Below are positions 33,368-42,885 of a stretch of 64,000 nt of DNA, piece after piece. The notes under the pieces are model-generated. The model had not been told where the DNA came from. It did not search any database and was given only the letters and a program-made list of their open reading frames with translations. The position numbers and the translations under genes are program-made. Position 1 is the stretch's first letter, and every line of letters starts with the position of its first letter. The DNA comes from Lachnospiraceae bacterium KH1T2. GTDB taxonomy: Bacteria; Bacillota; Clostridia; Lachnospirales; Lachnospiraceae. The DNA is taken from the NCBI GenBank assembly GCA_900114405.1, contig FOSY01000002.1, forward strand, positions 310,001 through 374,000, given 5' to 3'.

Positions 33368-34084
33368 TTAATCATTTATATGTTTTTTCAGATCACGGAA
33401 ATCCTTTAAGGCTTTCCAGCCAATCTTCACGATTTTCTTGATATTAATAGAATTTGTTCCTGCCTGCCTTGGCTTGAATGAAATTTCTACAAATTTAAGT
33501 TTTTCATGAAAATATGCGAAATACGTTGAAAGCATAACATTTGGAAGATTAAAGTCTTCAGGCATCTTCTTTATATACTTTTCAACAAGTTCTTTTTTCA
33601 TAAGTCGGAATGGAGCATTTGAATCCGATATCTTAACACCAAAAGTCAGTCTTAAGATCAAAAGCAGTATGTCTTCTACAAATTTTCTCGAAGCTCCATC
33701 CTGTCTGGCAGTTCTATCTCCAAGTATCGCATCATATTCATTTCTCAGGTTCCAGAACTGCTCAAATTCTGCCGGGTCAGTCTGCCCATCGGAATCTGTC
33801 TGAAAAATATAGTCTGCATTATTTTCAATCGCATATCTATAACCAAAAAGAAGCGTTGGACCATGTCCGCCATTAGGCTTTGTCATAGGCTTCAGCATTG
33901 GTCTGCTCTCAGCCAGCTCGCAAAGCTTATCATATGTATTGTCTTTGCTTCCATCATTTACAACGACAAGTCTGGACTCCCCTTCGCCATTATGCTTTTC
34001 AACTACCGGGTACCAATCATTTATAAGGTTTTCAATATTTTCCGACTCATTATACGCCGGCACGATAATATATAATTTCTCCAT
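33368..34084 (-). CDS. Family 2 glycosyltransferase (DPM1/polyprenyl-phosphate type)
   Basis: A 238-residue GT2 enzyme of the dolichol/undecaprenyl-phosphate sugar transferase kind: LYIIVPAYNESENIENLIND, SRLVVVNDGSKDNT, metal site FQTDSDGQTDPAEF, and the C-terminal SFKPRQAGTNSINIKK typical of the subgroup. It has no membrane helices of its own. The likely reaction is transfer of a sugar from a nucleotide donor to a lipid phosphate. The ribosome site is weak. It is flanked by unrelated genes. Confidence 0.87.
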   Translation of the reverse strand: MEKLYIIVPAYNESENIENLINDWYPVVEKHNGEGESRLVVVNDGSKDNTYDKLCELAESRPMLKPMTKPNGGHGPTLLFGYRYAIENNADYIFQTDSDGQTDPAEFEQFWNLRNEYDAILGDRTARQDGASRKFVEDILLLILRLTFGVKISDSNAPFRLMKKELVEKYIKKMPEDFNLPNVMLSTYFAYFHEKLKFVEISFKPRQAGTNSINIKKIVKIGWKALKDFRDLKKHIND

Positions 34085-34417
34085 ATAATCTCTAACTCAT
34101 TTCTTTTTTTGAGTGTCGAATAGCATAACTTTATTTCAAATTCTTATGCCAGCCAACCTTTTTAATATATCATCCGAAAACTTATTTAACAAGGGTTATG
34201 CAAAATTTATACTAGACAGTTCTTTTTATAATCATCGTTCCGTTCATAAATTATAAAAATAAAATCATATTAATCTCATCAACATATGAGCCGTCTTTCA
34301 GCTTGAAAGCCCTAAGATTCCTACCTATCTCTTGAAATCCCATGTAAAGGTTCTGAAAAGTTTTTTATATCAATCATAATTTCTGTATACCTTATTTAGC
34401 AGATGAAGATTTATCTT
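34085..34417. other. 333-bp gap, nothing assigned
   Basis: A/T-rich DNA between the GT2 and GNAT genes. I find no open frame with a ribosome site, no strong hairpin and no convincing promoter pair in it. Confidence 0.4.
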
Positions 34418-34843
34418 TTATTTATATATCAATTTCCTTAAAGCCGGGCCAGAGTCTTCATTCGGTAAAATCGTAAAGCCCTGTTTAACATAAAATCCTT
34501 CCTTTCCTGAAGCTGCAATCAGCTGAATACTTGCTTTGCCACCTTCGGGAGTTCCCTCATCTATTCTCTCTACAAGTTTATTGATTATTGTTGATCCAAT
34601 CTTTTTTCCCTGATACTGCGGTTTCACCATAACATCTACTATGTCGCAGTACATGCCATCTCCAACGACTCTTCCCATAGCCACAGTACTATCTCCATCC
34701 TTGGCAACAACGCAGTAATAGCTATTATTCAATGCTTTTTCAGACTGTTCACCACAGAAAACCGACCAATCAACAGAAGATCTCAATTCAAAATATGTTT
34801 CCACATCCGGTATTTCATCATGATAAGTAATATAACTGTCCAT
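34418..34843 (-). CDS. GNAT family N-acetyltransferase
   Basis: A 141-residue acetyl-CoA-dependent N-acetyltransferase. The acetyl-CoA binding motif A is VDVMVKPQYQGKKIGSTIIN, preceded by AMGRVVGDGMYCDIVDV, with a C-terminal GFYVKQGFTILP strand-helix. The substrate cannot be inferred. GGGAGGA lies ten bases before the ATG. Monocistronic. Confidence 0.88.
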   Translation of the reverse strand: MDSYITYHDEIPDVETYFELRSSVDWSVFCGEQSEKALNNSYYCVVAKDGDSTVAMGRVVGDGMYCDIVDVMVKPQYQGKKIGSTIINKLVERIDEGTPEGGKASIQLIAASGKEGFYVKQGFTILPNEDSGPALRKLIYK

Positions 34844-35042
34844 ATAGCAAAGTTCCTCCCTATGTCATTTCTCACAACTTATGGATTATCATACCTTTTT
34901 TCAAACAAAAATAAAATAGTCCAAAATATCATCTGATCAGATTTCAGAGCTACTGCCAACTTTCCTATTCGCACGCGTCACATCTAATACATGCAGTGCA
35001 TTTTTGATAGGAATTCCAGCAGAATTTCTATAAGTAAAAAAA

Positions 35043-35071
35043 TGTGCGAGACATTTTCAGTGTCTCACACA
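35043..35071 (-). terminator. Terminator of the pilus operon
   Basis: An 11-bp stem (TGTGCGAGACA / TGTCTCACACA) followed on the minus strand by TTTTTTTAC. The stem overlaps the last codons and stop of the final sortase gene. Confidence 0.85.
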
Positions 35072-35617
35072 TCTCACCGTTACGCGACTTCTGCCGCCAA
35101 TTGTACATGTAAAAATAGTTAAATCCCAATCTCCCTCTTCCATCTCATCAACATCATATGAACCCAATGTTTCAGTATTTACAACTTCATAAGTAAACTT
35201 ATGACCGTCCACATCTGTAATGATCACTTCATCACCGCTCATCAGTTCATTTATCCGTCCAAAATGTCTGCTGTAATTATGGGCTGCTATGATCAGATTA
35301 TTTTCATATGCCGAACCTTTGTAACGGCATGGTGCTATCTTAGCATTTGCACGTGACCATTCACGGTTTATCGGAAGTTCCAGATCAAGTGAAGGGATTG
35401 TGATGATACCTATAAATGTGTGTCCATCCACATCTACAGCCGGCATTTCTCCCTCCCGAGGCACTCCATCATCTTCGGAAAGCTGGCCCATAACGCCTTC
35501 TTTCAAAACAGCCGCCATTTTTCCGGCATTTTCATCCTCTCTAATATTGTGCATATAAAGGCTAAATGCACCCAGAATGCACAAAAGCCCTAATATAATA
35601 AAGATCTTTCCCTTCAT
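35057..35617 (-). CDS. Short sortase, probably anchors the pilus or its base
   Basis: A 186-residue cysteine transpeptidase with one N-terminal membrane anchor (about 1-20). The active-site His is in IIAAHNYSRHFGRI, the Cys in FTCTIGGRSRVTVRC and the Arg in the same block. It is shorter than class C pilin polymerases and lacks their C-terminal membrane helix and lid, so it more likely attaches finished pilin to the cell wall or acts on the minor pilin. The class (B/D/E-like) is not settled. AAAGGA lies eight bases before the ATG, and only three bases separate it from the minor pilin gene. Last gene of the pilus operon; a terminator overlaps its end. Confidence 0.85.
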   Translation of the reverse strand: MKGKIFIILGLLCILGAFSLYMHNIREDENAGKMAAVLKEGVMGQLSEDDGVPREGEMPAVDVDGHTFIGIITIPSLDLELPINREWSRANAKIAPCRYKGSAYENNLIIAAHNYSRHFGRINELMSGDEVIITDVDGHKFTYEVVNTETLGSYDVDEMEEGDWDLTIFTCTIGGRSRVTVRCVRH

Positions 35618-35620
35618 CTT

Positions 35621-36700
35621 TTATTTCCTATCTTTATCTCTTTCACAGATAAATCCATACATGCAAAATGCTATCCCTAATATCAAAAGTACTGCTGCAG
35701 GCCACCACAACTGTCCCGTCTGCGGAAGTTTTCTCTCTCCAAGCACATCAGCCTCAGGTCCGAAAATTTCACCCAGTACATCAGATATTGGCTCCATTAT
35801 CTTTCCTAAAACACCACTTGGCGGATTATCTTCAACCGGTGGCGGATTATCATTAGTTTTATCCGGTACTTTATAAGTATTCGTCATCGTAAAACTATTT
35901 TTACCAGCTGAAAGGCTCATTTTATAGCCTTTCACCCTTTTTTCAGACATTGTCCAGTTATGCCCCGGCTCACTTTCCCATGAATAACGCCAATTATTTT
36001 TTTCAGAAAGCTCAGTTTCACAGTAGACCTGCCCATCTTTATAGATAGTCACTTCAATCGATTCCGGTCTTTTGTCTGCGTTACCAGAATCACTCCATCT
36101 CTTAAAAAGTGAATATTTTACTGTCTCAGAATCCACTTCAAATCTTTCACATTTCGGTACCCCAACCACATCATATACCACATTTGTCCATGTACCGTTT
36201 TCATCCTTTGAAGGTATAGAAATGAAAAAAGGCGAAAAAGCATATCTGCACTTTGCCTGTTCAAGAGGATCCGATATCACATAGTACAGTCCAAGTTCCA
36301 GATTCTTAAAACCTGCGATTCCATTATCATCTGATCTTTCTGCGGCTGTAGGCTCTATTTTTTTACTGTATATACATGCTTCTATTGACTTACGGTATTT
36401 TTCCCACTCAGAATCTTCCCTTATTTCATTTAAGTCTGTGGTCGTAAATCCGTCATCGCTTTTATATGCTTTATCGAGAATAAATCTTCCATTTTCATCA
36501 ATATCAGCAGCTTTATATATTCTTACATTTACACCCGAAAGTAATTCATCTTTATATTGAAACTTAAGAGTAATACTTCCCTTTTGGGACACATCTATGC
36601 CCGTCCTCTGTGCTGCTGCAGCAGGTAGAGCAAAAGAAAGCAGCAAGATCAATGCCATTGCTATGATATTATATAAAAATCTATTCAACCGCATCCTCAT
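35621..36700 (-). CDS. LPXTG-anchored minor (basal) pilin with Cna-B-type domains
   Basis: A 359-residue surface protein with signal peptide (ending LPAAAAQ), Cna-B/SpaA-like beta domains (NGIAGFKNLELGLYYVISDP is the typical E-box strand, and a second domain runs about 195-285), a Pro-rich linker (DNPPPVEDNPPSG) and the sorting signal LPQTG (325-329), membrane helix and positive tail. Position after the polymerising sortase and next to the short sortase suggests it is the basal pilin joined to the wall. AAGG lies before the start codon, two codons ahead of a second possible ATG. Confidence 0.85.
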   Translation of the reverse strand: MRMRLNRFLYNIIAMALILLLSFALPAAAAQRTGIDVSQKGSITLKFQYKDELLSGVNVRIYKAADIDENGRFILDKAYKSDDGFTTTDLNEIREDSEWEKYRKSIEACIYSKKIEPTAAERSDDNGIAGFKNLELGLYYVISDPLEQAKCRYAFSPFFISIPSKDENGTWTNVVYDVVGVPKCERFEVDSETVKYSLFKRWSDSGNADKRPESIEVTIYKDGQVYCETELSEKNNWRYSWESEPGHNWTMSEKRVKGYKMSLSAGKNSFTMTNTYKVPDKTNDNPPPVEDNPPSGVLGKIMEPISDVLGEIFGPEADVLGERKLPQTGQLWWPAAVLLILGIAFCMYGFICERDKDRK

Positions 36701-36701
36701 T

Positions 36702-37520
36702 TCACCTTCTTTGCTTTGCTGTTTTCATCATATATATCACTAAAATCATCAATATCATTGGCCCTGCGATAAATGGAGCCACCAAAAGTGTACTTACTCT
36801 GACAGCATCTGCTGACACTATAAGCCTTGCTTCTGCATTATATTCAACACGCTTACCACGTACCAGAAGCCTATGTGAATTAACTCCATAAGGCGTACAT
36901 GTGATAAGTGTACAGTAGTCTTCATCATCATATATTCCGAGCAGCTGTGTTTCCTCCGGAAGCACTATATTTATCTGATCTACCTGATATGCTATAGTTT
37001 TATCCATGATATGCAGCAGAAATGTATCTCCCACCACCATTTGATCAAGGTCAGATAAAAGCTTTGCCGAAGGCAATCCTCTATGTCCCGATAACACCGT
37101 ATGTGTGCTCGCTCCGCCTATGGGAAGTGATGTTCCCGGCAGATGTCCTATTCCGACTGAAAGTACCGATTCATCTACTCCATGATAAATCGGAAGGTCA
37201 ACACCTATGTTCATAATTTCCAAGTGGCCCATGACTCCGGTTCCCGTCGGATCAAGAACCTTTTCATATTCAGCCATTTCCTTATCTGTTAAATTAAAAT
37301 TTGCAGCTTTTTTTGTAAGCTTTTCATTATATTCCTGTGCTGCAGCCCAAAATTTATCATAGTCAGCTTGTGACAATTTTTCCAAAGCTGCATTATAATC
37401 ATTCACTACCCTGCTCTGATGTTTACTGTTTATATAATTACTGACTGACGGATAGAGAAATATGCATAGTCCAGCTATAAGCATCACAGCCGTTAAAATT
37501 GTTGATAAATGTTTCTTCAT
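36702..37520 (-). CDS. Class C (pilin-polymerising) sortase
   Basis: A 272-residue membrane transpeptidase that joins pilin subunits. Membrane helices at both ends (about 5-25 and 245-265) are typical of class C. The active site shows His in VLSGHRGLPSAKL, Cys in TLITCTPYGVNSHRLLVRG and the Arg in SHRLLVRG. A DP lid-like motif (VLDPTGTG) precedes the catalytic domain, but the usual aromatic residue after DP is Thr here. GAGG lies five bases after which the ATG follows. It sits between the major and minor pilin genes. Confidence 0.92.
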   Translation of the reverse strand: MKKHLSTILTAVMLIAGLCIFLYPSVSNYINSKHQSRVVNDYNAALEKLSQADYDKFWAAAQEYNEKLTKKAANFNLTDKEMAEYEKVLDPTGTGVMGHLEIMNIGVDLPIYHGVDESVLSVGIGHLPGTSLPIGGASTHTVLSGHRGLPSAKLLSDLDQMVVGDTFLLHIMDKTIAYQVDQINIVLPEETQLLGIYDDEDYCTLITCTPYGVNSHRLLVRGKRVEYNAEARLIVSADAVRVSTLLVAPFIAGPMILMILVIYMMKTAKQRR

Positions 37521-37555
37521 GATTTCCTCATATCATATCAGTAATGCATCAAACA

Positions 37556-37579
37556 GCTTCCCCGCCTAAGCAGGGAAGC
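37556..37579 (-). promoter_or_regulatory. Hairpin between major pilin and sortase C genes
   Basis: A GC-rich 7-bp stem (GCTTCCC / GGGAAGC) lies 8 bp after the major pilin gene. On the minus strand it is followed by TGTTTGATG, not a clean U-tract. It may act as a partial terminator or 3' stabiliser that keeps pilin mRNA above sortase mRNA. Confidence 0.45.
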
Positions 37580-37586
37580 AAAAAAC

Positions 37587-39122
37587 TTAATCAACTGTAT
37601 TTCTTCTTACAATAAATGTCACAAAAGCACATACTATAAGGAAACCACCTACGATATAAAACATTGTAGTACCCATACCACCTGTTGAAGGAAGTACTGC
37701 ACCTGTCAAGTTTTCAATATCGACCTTATGATCCGGCTTTTCCTGATCGTTTTCAATTACAAGATATTTACCGTCAGCTTTTTCATTCTTTCTCTTTATG
37801 ACCACCTTAACCGGCTTATCGAGTTTATTATATCCTGAAGGTGCCTCTAACTCTTTGAGTGCATACTCACCTGCATCAAGTCCTGAAATATTGATCATTC
37901 CATTTTCATTAGTTACAAAGTCAGTTACAGCACCTGCTTCACCCGCTTTAGCAACACGGTAATTATTGTCATCTTTTTTTATAAGGTTTACAGATACACC
38001 GTTTTCTGAAATAAGTGCAAATCTGGCATCTGCAAGATTCTCTTTTCCTTCAGCAAATTTATGAAGGTCAAACGCATATACATATGTCTTTGTCTGATCC
38101 CACTCTGTAAAGTGTCCATCACCATACTCAAGTCTTGCATCGTTTGTATTTTCATCCGGTGCGATGAGTGCCTCTTCATTCACTACAGCCGAGTAATAAA
38201 CAACAATATCTACATCATCACTTATAAAATCAAGACATGTCTGCTTGCAGTCAAGATCAAATGTATCTTCATCTGAAGGATTTAACTTTAACGAAGCATC
38301 TAATGCTTTTTTGAGGTCATCACCTTCCATAACGCCGATAGTATCGCCATTTTTTCCAATGATATCTATTTTGCTTATACCATTGAATGAAAGTCCTTTT
38401 GACATATTATCGTGGAGCACATACTTCTCAGCGCCCTTCTTTGCATGGATGGTTACCCTGAACTCAACCGTTTTGCCTATACCCGAATCATTAGTATCGC
38501 CCCAGTTGCCTGCGTCATCTTTAACTTTCTTATCAAGTGTAGGCACTTCATTCTTTTCTCTGATAACAACATCTTTCGCTGTAGTATCAAGTGCAAGTGC
38601 TGCGCCAACAGATGAATCCACAAGATAATAACCAAGCGGAAGAGCGTTAAATACAATCTTTTCTGTCTTATCATTCACATTTTTTCTGCTTGTGGCATCA
38701 GCCTTTGTTAAGTCAGGTGATATACCATTATTTTTTGCATATTCAATTGCTTCTTTTGCAAACTTTGCAGCATCTTCAGTATTGAAGCTTTCTGCAAATT
38801 TCAGTGTTCCATCAGCATTTACTGTGAAATAACCACTTTTGAAATTCTTTCCTGCCCATTTTGAGCTGAGCTTATACACACCATTTGAGTAATTACCATT
38901 AGCACTTACAGTAGATCCTTCAAAATCAAATACACGATACAGGCTATAATTATATTCATTTTTTGTACCATCTGTATTTGTTGTATCTTTTACTGCATTT
39001 TCGATAGTGATCGAGCCCGTTTCAACTTTTGTATCTGCCATAGCACTTACACCTGTCGTTAAAACCATTGCCGACGCTATGATTCCGGCAAAGAGCCTTT
39101 TCCATTTACCTAACTGTTTCAT
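37587..39122 (-). CDS. Major pilin, isopeptide-forming LPXTG fimbrial subunit
   Basis: A 511-residue pilus backbone protein. After the signal peptide (ending VSAMADT) come several Ig-like isopeptide domains. The likely pilin-motif lysine is in VPTLDKKVKDD, and the E-box of the last domain is EYALKELEAPSGYN, with the VKVVIKRKNE strand. The sorting signal is LPSTG (477-481) followed by a membrane helix and RRNTVD. Class C sortase would link LPSTG to the pilin lysine of the next subunit. GGGAG lies before the ATG. It follows the tip adhesin and precedes a hairpin and the sortase. Confidence 0.92.
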   Translation of the reverse strand: MKQLGKWKRLFAGIIASAMVLTTGVSAMADTKVETGSITIENAVKDTTNTDGTKNEYNYSLYRVFDFEGSTVSANGNYSNGVYKLSSKWAGKNFKSGYFTVNADGTLKFAESFNTEDAAKFAKEAIEYAKNNGISPDLTKADATSRKNVNDKTEKIVFNALPLGYYLVDSSVGAALALDTTAKDVVIREKNEVPTLDKKVKDDAGNWGDTNDSGIGKTVEFRVTIHAKKGAEKYVLHDNMSKGLSFNGISKIDIIGKNGDTIGVMEGDDLKKALDASLKLNPSDEDTFDLDCKQTCLDFISDDVDIVVYYSAVVNEEALIAPDENTNDARLEYGDGHFTEWDQTKTYVYAFDLHKFAEGKENLADARFALISENGVSVNLIKKDDNNYRVAKAGEAGAVTDFVTNENGMINISGLDAGEYALKELEAPSGYNKLDKPVKVVIKRKNEKADGKYLVIENDQEKPDHKVDIENLTGAVLPSTGGMGTTMFYIVGGFLIVCAFVTFIVRRNTVD

Positions 39123-39229
39123 TGTTACTCCCTTTCGTTAAGCTTAAATATCTATGTAACTATCGCTTAAAAGCGCTGTTACCACTAATTATTTCATCTG
39201 CAGCCTGAATGAACCTCATGCTGGCGATT

Positions 39230-42200
39230 TCAAGATGTAGGATTAGTTTTTTTAAAAATGAGATGATACACTATGCGAGCGATTGCCGCTGCCATAAATA
39301 TCAAACCAATTGTCCTAAAAGGATTGTCACCTATACCGCCTGTTTCAGGAAGCACATAGCTAACCTCACTTTTATTCCTGATCGTCACACATCCATATGA
39401 GTTTTTCTTACTGTCAAGTTTCATCTCATATCCCGGAGCCTGATCTGAGGAATACGTCTTGCCTGCATATTCATAAGTTACAGAATGCGTCTTTTGATAT
39501 ATTTCATCTTCTTTTATGCTGTAAACATACCTTTTGCCATCCGGAGCATATAGAGGCAGATCTTTAATCTTTGCCTTCCACTTATTTTGACTGCTAAGCT
39601 CTATTGTATAAACAGAACTTTTACCCAATGGTATATATTTTCTCCATTCACTGCTTCCTTCGCTCTTGCACCATACTTCCAGCACGAGCGGAGTCATATG
39701 CTTCTCATTCTCCTGCTCTCCATTGCTGTCAAGCCATATCTTTTTTACCTCAAGGCTTGCAGACCTTGTATTATTAAACGTTATAGGATTACCATAATTA
39801 TATTTATATATATAAGGATTATCCTGAACACATGCAGTCTTAGGATTTTCTCCAAGTCTCAGCGTACACTCACCCAAAGCCTTGCCATTTGAGTCTTCAT
39901 ATACTTCATCTGCACCAAGATAATAGAAATCTTCCGTTGCATATATCAGCCCGCCATCATCGCTGTATATATAACTTGCCCACGGCTTTCCGCCATAATA
40001 ATTCCTGGAAAAGTTTGCAATTTTCGATGTCTTGTATTCTTTCTTAAATTTCGTATATTGCTTTGAAACTTTTACATATATGTAATATTCGTTCTTATCG
40101 TATACTATGCTTTTGTCATTTCCCTGAATCTCAGTAACCTTATATTTATAAGTTCCTTCATAGGTGTAGTACACATATCCGAAGTTTGCTTCAGCACTAT
40201 AGTTTCCGTTCGAATCGACCACAGCATCTTTCTTTGTAACTGAGATCGTAGTATTTTCCGGCATAGGCATTTTGTCTGCAGGTATCACTACTGACGTTTT
40301 TCCATCGGAAAGATAAGTATCATACGCACCTACAGCTTCAACCTTAAAGGTAAAGATGTCCTTATCTCCCCATTTACCGCCTGAAAAGCACTTATTTACA
40401 GAGATTGGAGCCAGTGGAGTACTGTAATAGTTACAAACCTGAACCGTTTCCGTATGCGACGAATTTCCCACAAAAATATTTCCGACATACACATTATCCG
40501 GTCCCAGATCTTCATGTCTGAAAAGATCTTTAGAATATACTCTTCTATAGTTAATTCCACCAGAGCCAAACTTGTAATTGCTGCTTTCTTCATCATCCAC
40601 GGTAAGATCATATTTCGTAATACGACTATATCCGGATTTTTCAATAGGAATTACTTTATTCTTCTTCACATCATATTTAAGAGTAAGTCCATCCGCGACT
40701 TCCTCAACCTGATACACTCCCGAAGGAAGATCAAAAACCGTCCATTGTGCATTGTTGTTATATTCTACGTTATATGAACCTGTTATCTGATGTGTATAAA
40801 GGTCATATTCTAAAGCAGCTCCATTTCTTACTCTTCCATGCTCAACATCCGTAAACCCTGTAAATACGATATATTTTTTCCTAAAGTCATCCGTGATCCT
40901 GAATGTGACATTCGACAGCATTCCTGAGCTCGACTTTGTTCCATTTCTCACAAACGATGAACCAAAGTCATTTACTACCATCTTATGAATTCGCAGATTT
41001 CCAGTCGACGTCAGACACCATATTTTTGATTCATTACAAAATGCATATACGGAGAAAGTTTCTTCGCTGAACTCGACCTTTTCAGTCTCATCAATATCTG
41101 TTTTTGCATCTATAAGGCTTTTTACTTCAATATCATTTGAGCTTATAGAAGTTGCTTCTTCCGTCAATGCGATATTTTCTGATTCTTTAACATCTTCTTT
41201 TATAGGCAGATGAACAACATTTATATCTTCCTTTTCTTCCGCAGCCAGATCATTTTTCAGCTGATTTTTCTTAAATTCCGCGACTATGTTTACTGCACCC
41301 TCAGTAGGCTGCACTTCCTGACCATCCTTTATAAAAGCAATGTCATACATAAGCGTATTTTTTTCATTATATTCTGACTTTGCTTCATTTCCGGAAATTG
41401 AAGCTATATCTTCTGCTTTATTATTTAATGCATCAATATATGCGTCATAGTTATATCCTTTTGTATCACTTGTAAGCTCAGTGACGACAAACTCTGCACC
41501 TGCAGGTATTGCTTCTTCATTTTCAAGAGAAGCTGTTACTTTGATCTTCTCATCTTCGTATACATATACTTTCTTTACCTGATTATCTGAAACAGCATTT
41601 TCTGATACTTCATTTTCTGACACAGCATTCTCAGAGGTACTATTGCCTGAAACTGCGCTATTTTCTGACACTTCATTGTCTGATGCACTGTTATACTCTG
41701 CATCATCATTCGATACACTATTGACCGAAACAGCACTCTCTACTGCACTATTGCCCGAAACACCTTTGTCGGACGATATATCATCATCTGATACCGAATT
41801 TTCTTCATCTTTAGTTAATTTGAAGTTCTTCGTTTCCTTTTCGGCATCATCAACACTTACTGAGTCGCTGCCAGCAGCATTCGTCCCTTCCTCAGATATA
41901 TATTCATGCTCCGCCTCTTCTGACGACTCCTTCGACGCATCATCCGAACTGTCTTTTTCTGAACTTTCCTCTTCTATATCGCCTTCTGTGCCGCCTTCTT
42001 CGGTACTTTCGTCATCCGAACCGTTTTCGGCTTCCGAGCTGCTCTCCTCATCCATGACCATTCCTACCTCTTCTACCGCATTCTCTGATACAGCAATTGC
42101 CGGCTGCTTTAGGCTATACATAGTCGCTGCACAGACCAATACTGATAAAATGATCAGTAAGACAGCGACCTTTCTTCGGAATTTACGTCTCTCCATTAAT

Positions 42201-42232
42201 CTTTTTGCGCGATTTTCATACTTGTGACGCAT
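39230..42232 (-). CDS. Large LPXTG pilus-tip adhesin with FctA-like and Cna-B domains
   Basis: A surface protein of 1000 residues. A long positively charged N terminus (RHKYENRAKRLMERRKFRRK) precedes the signal helix. A low-complexity acidic Ser/Glu stretch (about 50-145) and a VSEN-type repeat (about 147-219) follow. Then come beta domains, a Streptococcus FctA/Spy0128-like domain (about 630-770, SVNKCFSGGKWGDKDIF to YYIYVKVSK) and a Cna-B domain (SLEVKKIWLDSNGEQENEKH). LPETG lies at about 962-966 with a membrane helix and tail. Probably the adhesive tip or ancillary pilin. GAGG is eight bases before the ATG at 42232. Confidence 0.88.
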   Translation of the reverse strand: MRHKYENRAKRLMERRKFRRKVAVLLIILSVLVCAATMYSLKQPAIAVSENAVEEVGMVMDEESSSEAENGSDDESTEEGGTEGDIEEESSEKDSSDDASKESSEEAEHEYISEEGTNAAGSDSVSVDDAEKETKNFKLTKDEENSVSDDDISSDKGVSGNSAVESAVSVNSVSNDDAEYNSASDNEVSENSAVSGNSTSENAVSENEVSENAVSDNQVKKVYVYEDEKIKVTASLENEEAIPAGAEFVVTELTSDTKGYNYDAYIDALNNKAEDIASISGNEAKSEYNEKNTLMYDIAFIKDGQEVQPTEGAVNIVAEFKKNQLKNDLAAEEKEDINVVHLPIKEDVKESENIALTEEATSISSNDIEVKSLIDAKTDIDETEKVEFSEETFSVYAFCNESKIWCLTSTGNLRIHKMVVNDFGSSFVRNGTKSSSGMLSNVTFRITDDFRKKYIVFTGFTDVEHGRVRNGAALEYDLYTHQITGSYNVEYNNNAQWTVFDLPSGVYQVEEVADGLTLKYDVKKNKVIPIEKSGYSRITKYDLTVDDEESSNYKFGSGGINYRRVYSKDLFRHEDLGPDNVYVGNIFVGNSSHTETVQVCNYYSTPLAPISVNKCFSGGKWGDKDIFTFKVEAVGAYDTYLSDGKTSVVIPADKMPMPENTTISVTKKDAVVDSNGNYSAEANFGYVYYTYEGTYKYKVTEIQGNDKSIVYDKNEYYIYVKVSKQYTKFKKEYKTSKIANFSRNYYGGKPWASYIYSDDGGLIYATEDFYYLGADEVYEDSNGKALGECTLRLGENPKTACVQDNPYIYKYNYGNPITFNNTRSASLEVKKIWLDSNGEQENEKHMTPLVLEVWCKSEGSSEWRKYIPLGKSSVYTIELSSQNKWKAKIKDLPLYAPDGKRYVYSIKEDEIYQKTHSVTYEYAGKTYSSDQAPGYEMKLDSKKNSYGCVTIRNKSEVSYVLPETGGIGDNPFRTIGLIFMAAAIARIVYHLIFKKTNPTS
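41578..41797 (-). repeat. VS(E/D/G)N low-complexity repeat in the adhesin gene
   Basis: The DNA encodes about ten imperfect copies of a short unit of the form (A/E)VSEN or VSGN (for example ENAVSENEVSENAVSDNQV). The codons are varied, so it is a protein-level repeat kept by selection rather than a recent DNA duplication. It probably forms a flexible stalk. Confidence 0.7.
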
Positions 42233-42248
42233 CAAATTTCCCTCTAAA

Positions 42249-42881
42249 CTAATTCAATCTTCCAAATGCCTTAAAAGGATATACCCTTAAAATAAGTTTT
42301 CCGATCAACTGTTCCTTAGACACGCAGCCGACGACTGTCGAACGGCTGTCTATAGACACAGTTCTATTGTCTCCCAAAACAAAATATCTGCTTTCCGGTA
42401 CTTGATATGGGAAAGATACCTTATCGCTTTCCGAACTAGAGTCAGCATATTGACTTCTTTCTTTCAAATATGGTTCGTCAAGCTCAACTCCATTCACTTT
42501 CACAACTCCATTTTCATCAATATCTATCCAATCTCCGGGAGAGCCTATGACACGCTTTACCAGCACTTTATTATTGAAATAAAATGCGATCATTTCTCCG
42601 GGGTTAAATTTTTCACTATTATGCGCGACTACTATCTGCCCCAATTCAAGCGACGGTGACATGCTATCTCCCGATACTTTAAGTACAGTAAGAAAAAAGC
42701 TTGAAATAAGCACCGCAGCAGCAGCTACAGCCAAAAGGACAAAACATGTTCCTCTGAATGCTTTTCTATACTCTATTTTTCTCTTTTCATGTCTGAGCTC
42801 TGCTTTAAGCTGTTCCAACGACGGCTTTACTATTTCCTTCTTCTGCTCTGCCTTCGGTTTTTCCATATCTATCTTCTTCAT
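42249..42881 (-). CDS. lepB: Signal peptidase I of the pilus operon
   Basis: Membrane serine peptidase of 210 residues that removes signal peptides. A charged cytoplasmic helix (about 1-45) precedes one membrane helix (about 46-70). The catalytic Ser is in SGDSMSPSLELGQ and the Lys in VLVKRVIGSPGDW; the box FVLGDNRTVSIDSR is complete. It lies between the coiled-coil gene (4 bp away) and the adhesin gene (16 bp away), so it is probably dedicated to pilus subunits, like SipA in other pilus loci. The start is weakly supported (AGG ten bases upstream). Confidence 0.92.
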   Translation of the reverse strand: MKKIDMEKPKAEQKKEIVKPSLEQLKAELRHEKRKIEYRKAFRGTCFVLLAVAAAAVLISSFFLTVLKVSGDSMSPSLELGQIVVAHNSEKFNPGEMIAFYFNNKVLVKRVIGSPGDWIDIDENGVVKVNGVELDEPYLKERSQYADSSSESDKVSFPYQVPESRYFVLGDNRTVSIDSRSTVVGCVSKEQLIGKLILRVYPFKAFGRLN

Positions 42882-42885
42882 AACC

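Noticed and set aside
41643..42227. 194-residue Ser-rich plus-strand ORF
   Set aside because: It is the complement of the acidic Ser/Glu and VSEN region of the adhesin gene, without a ribosome site.
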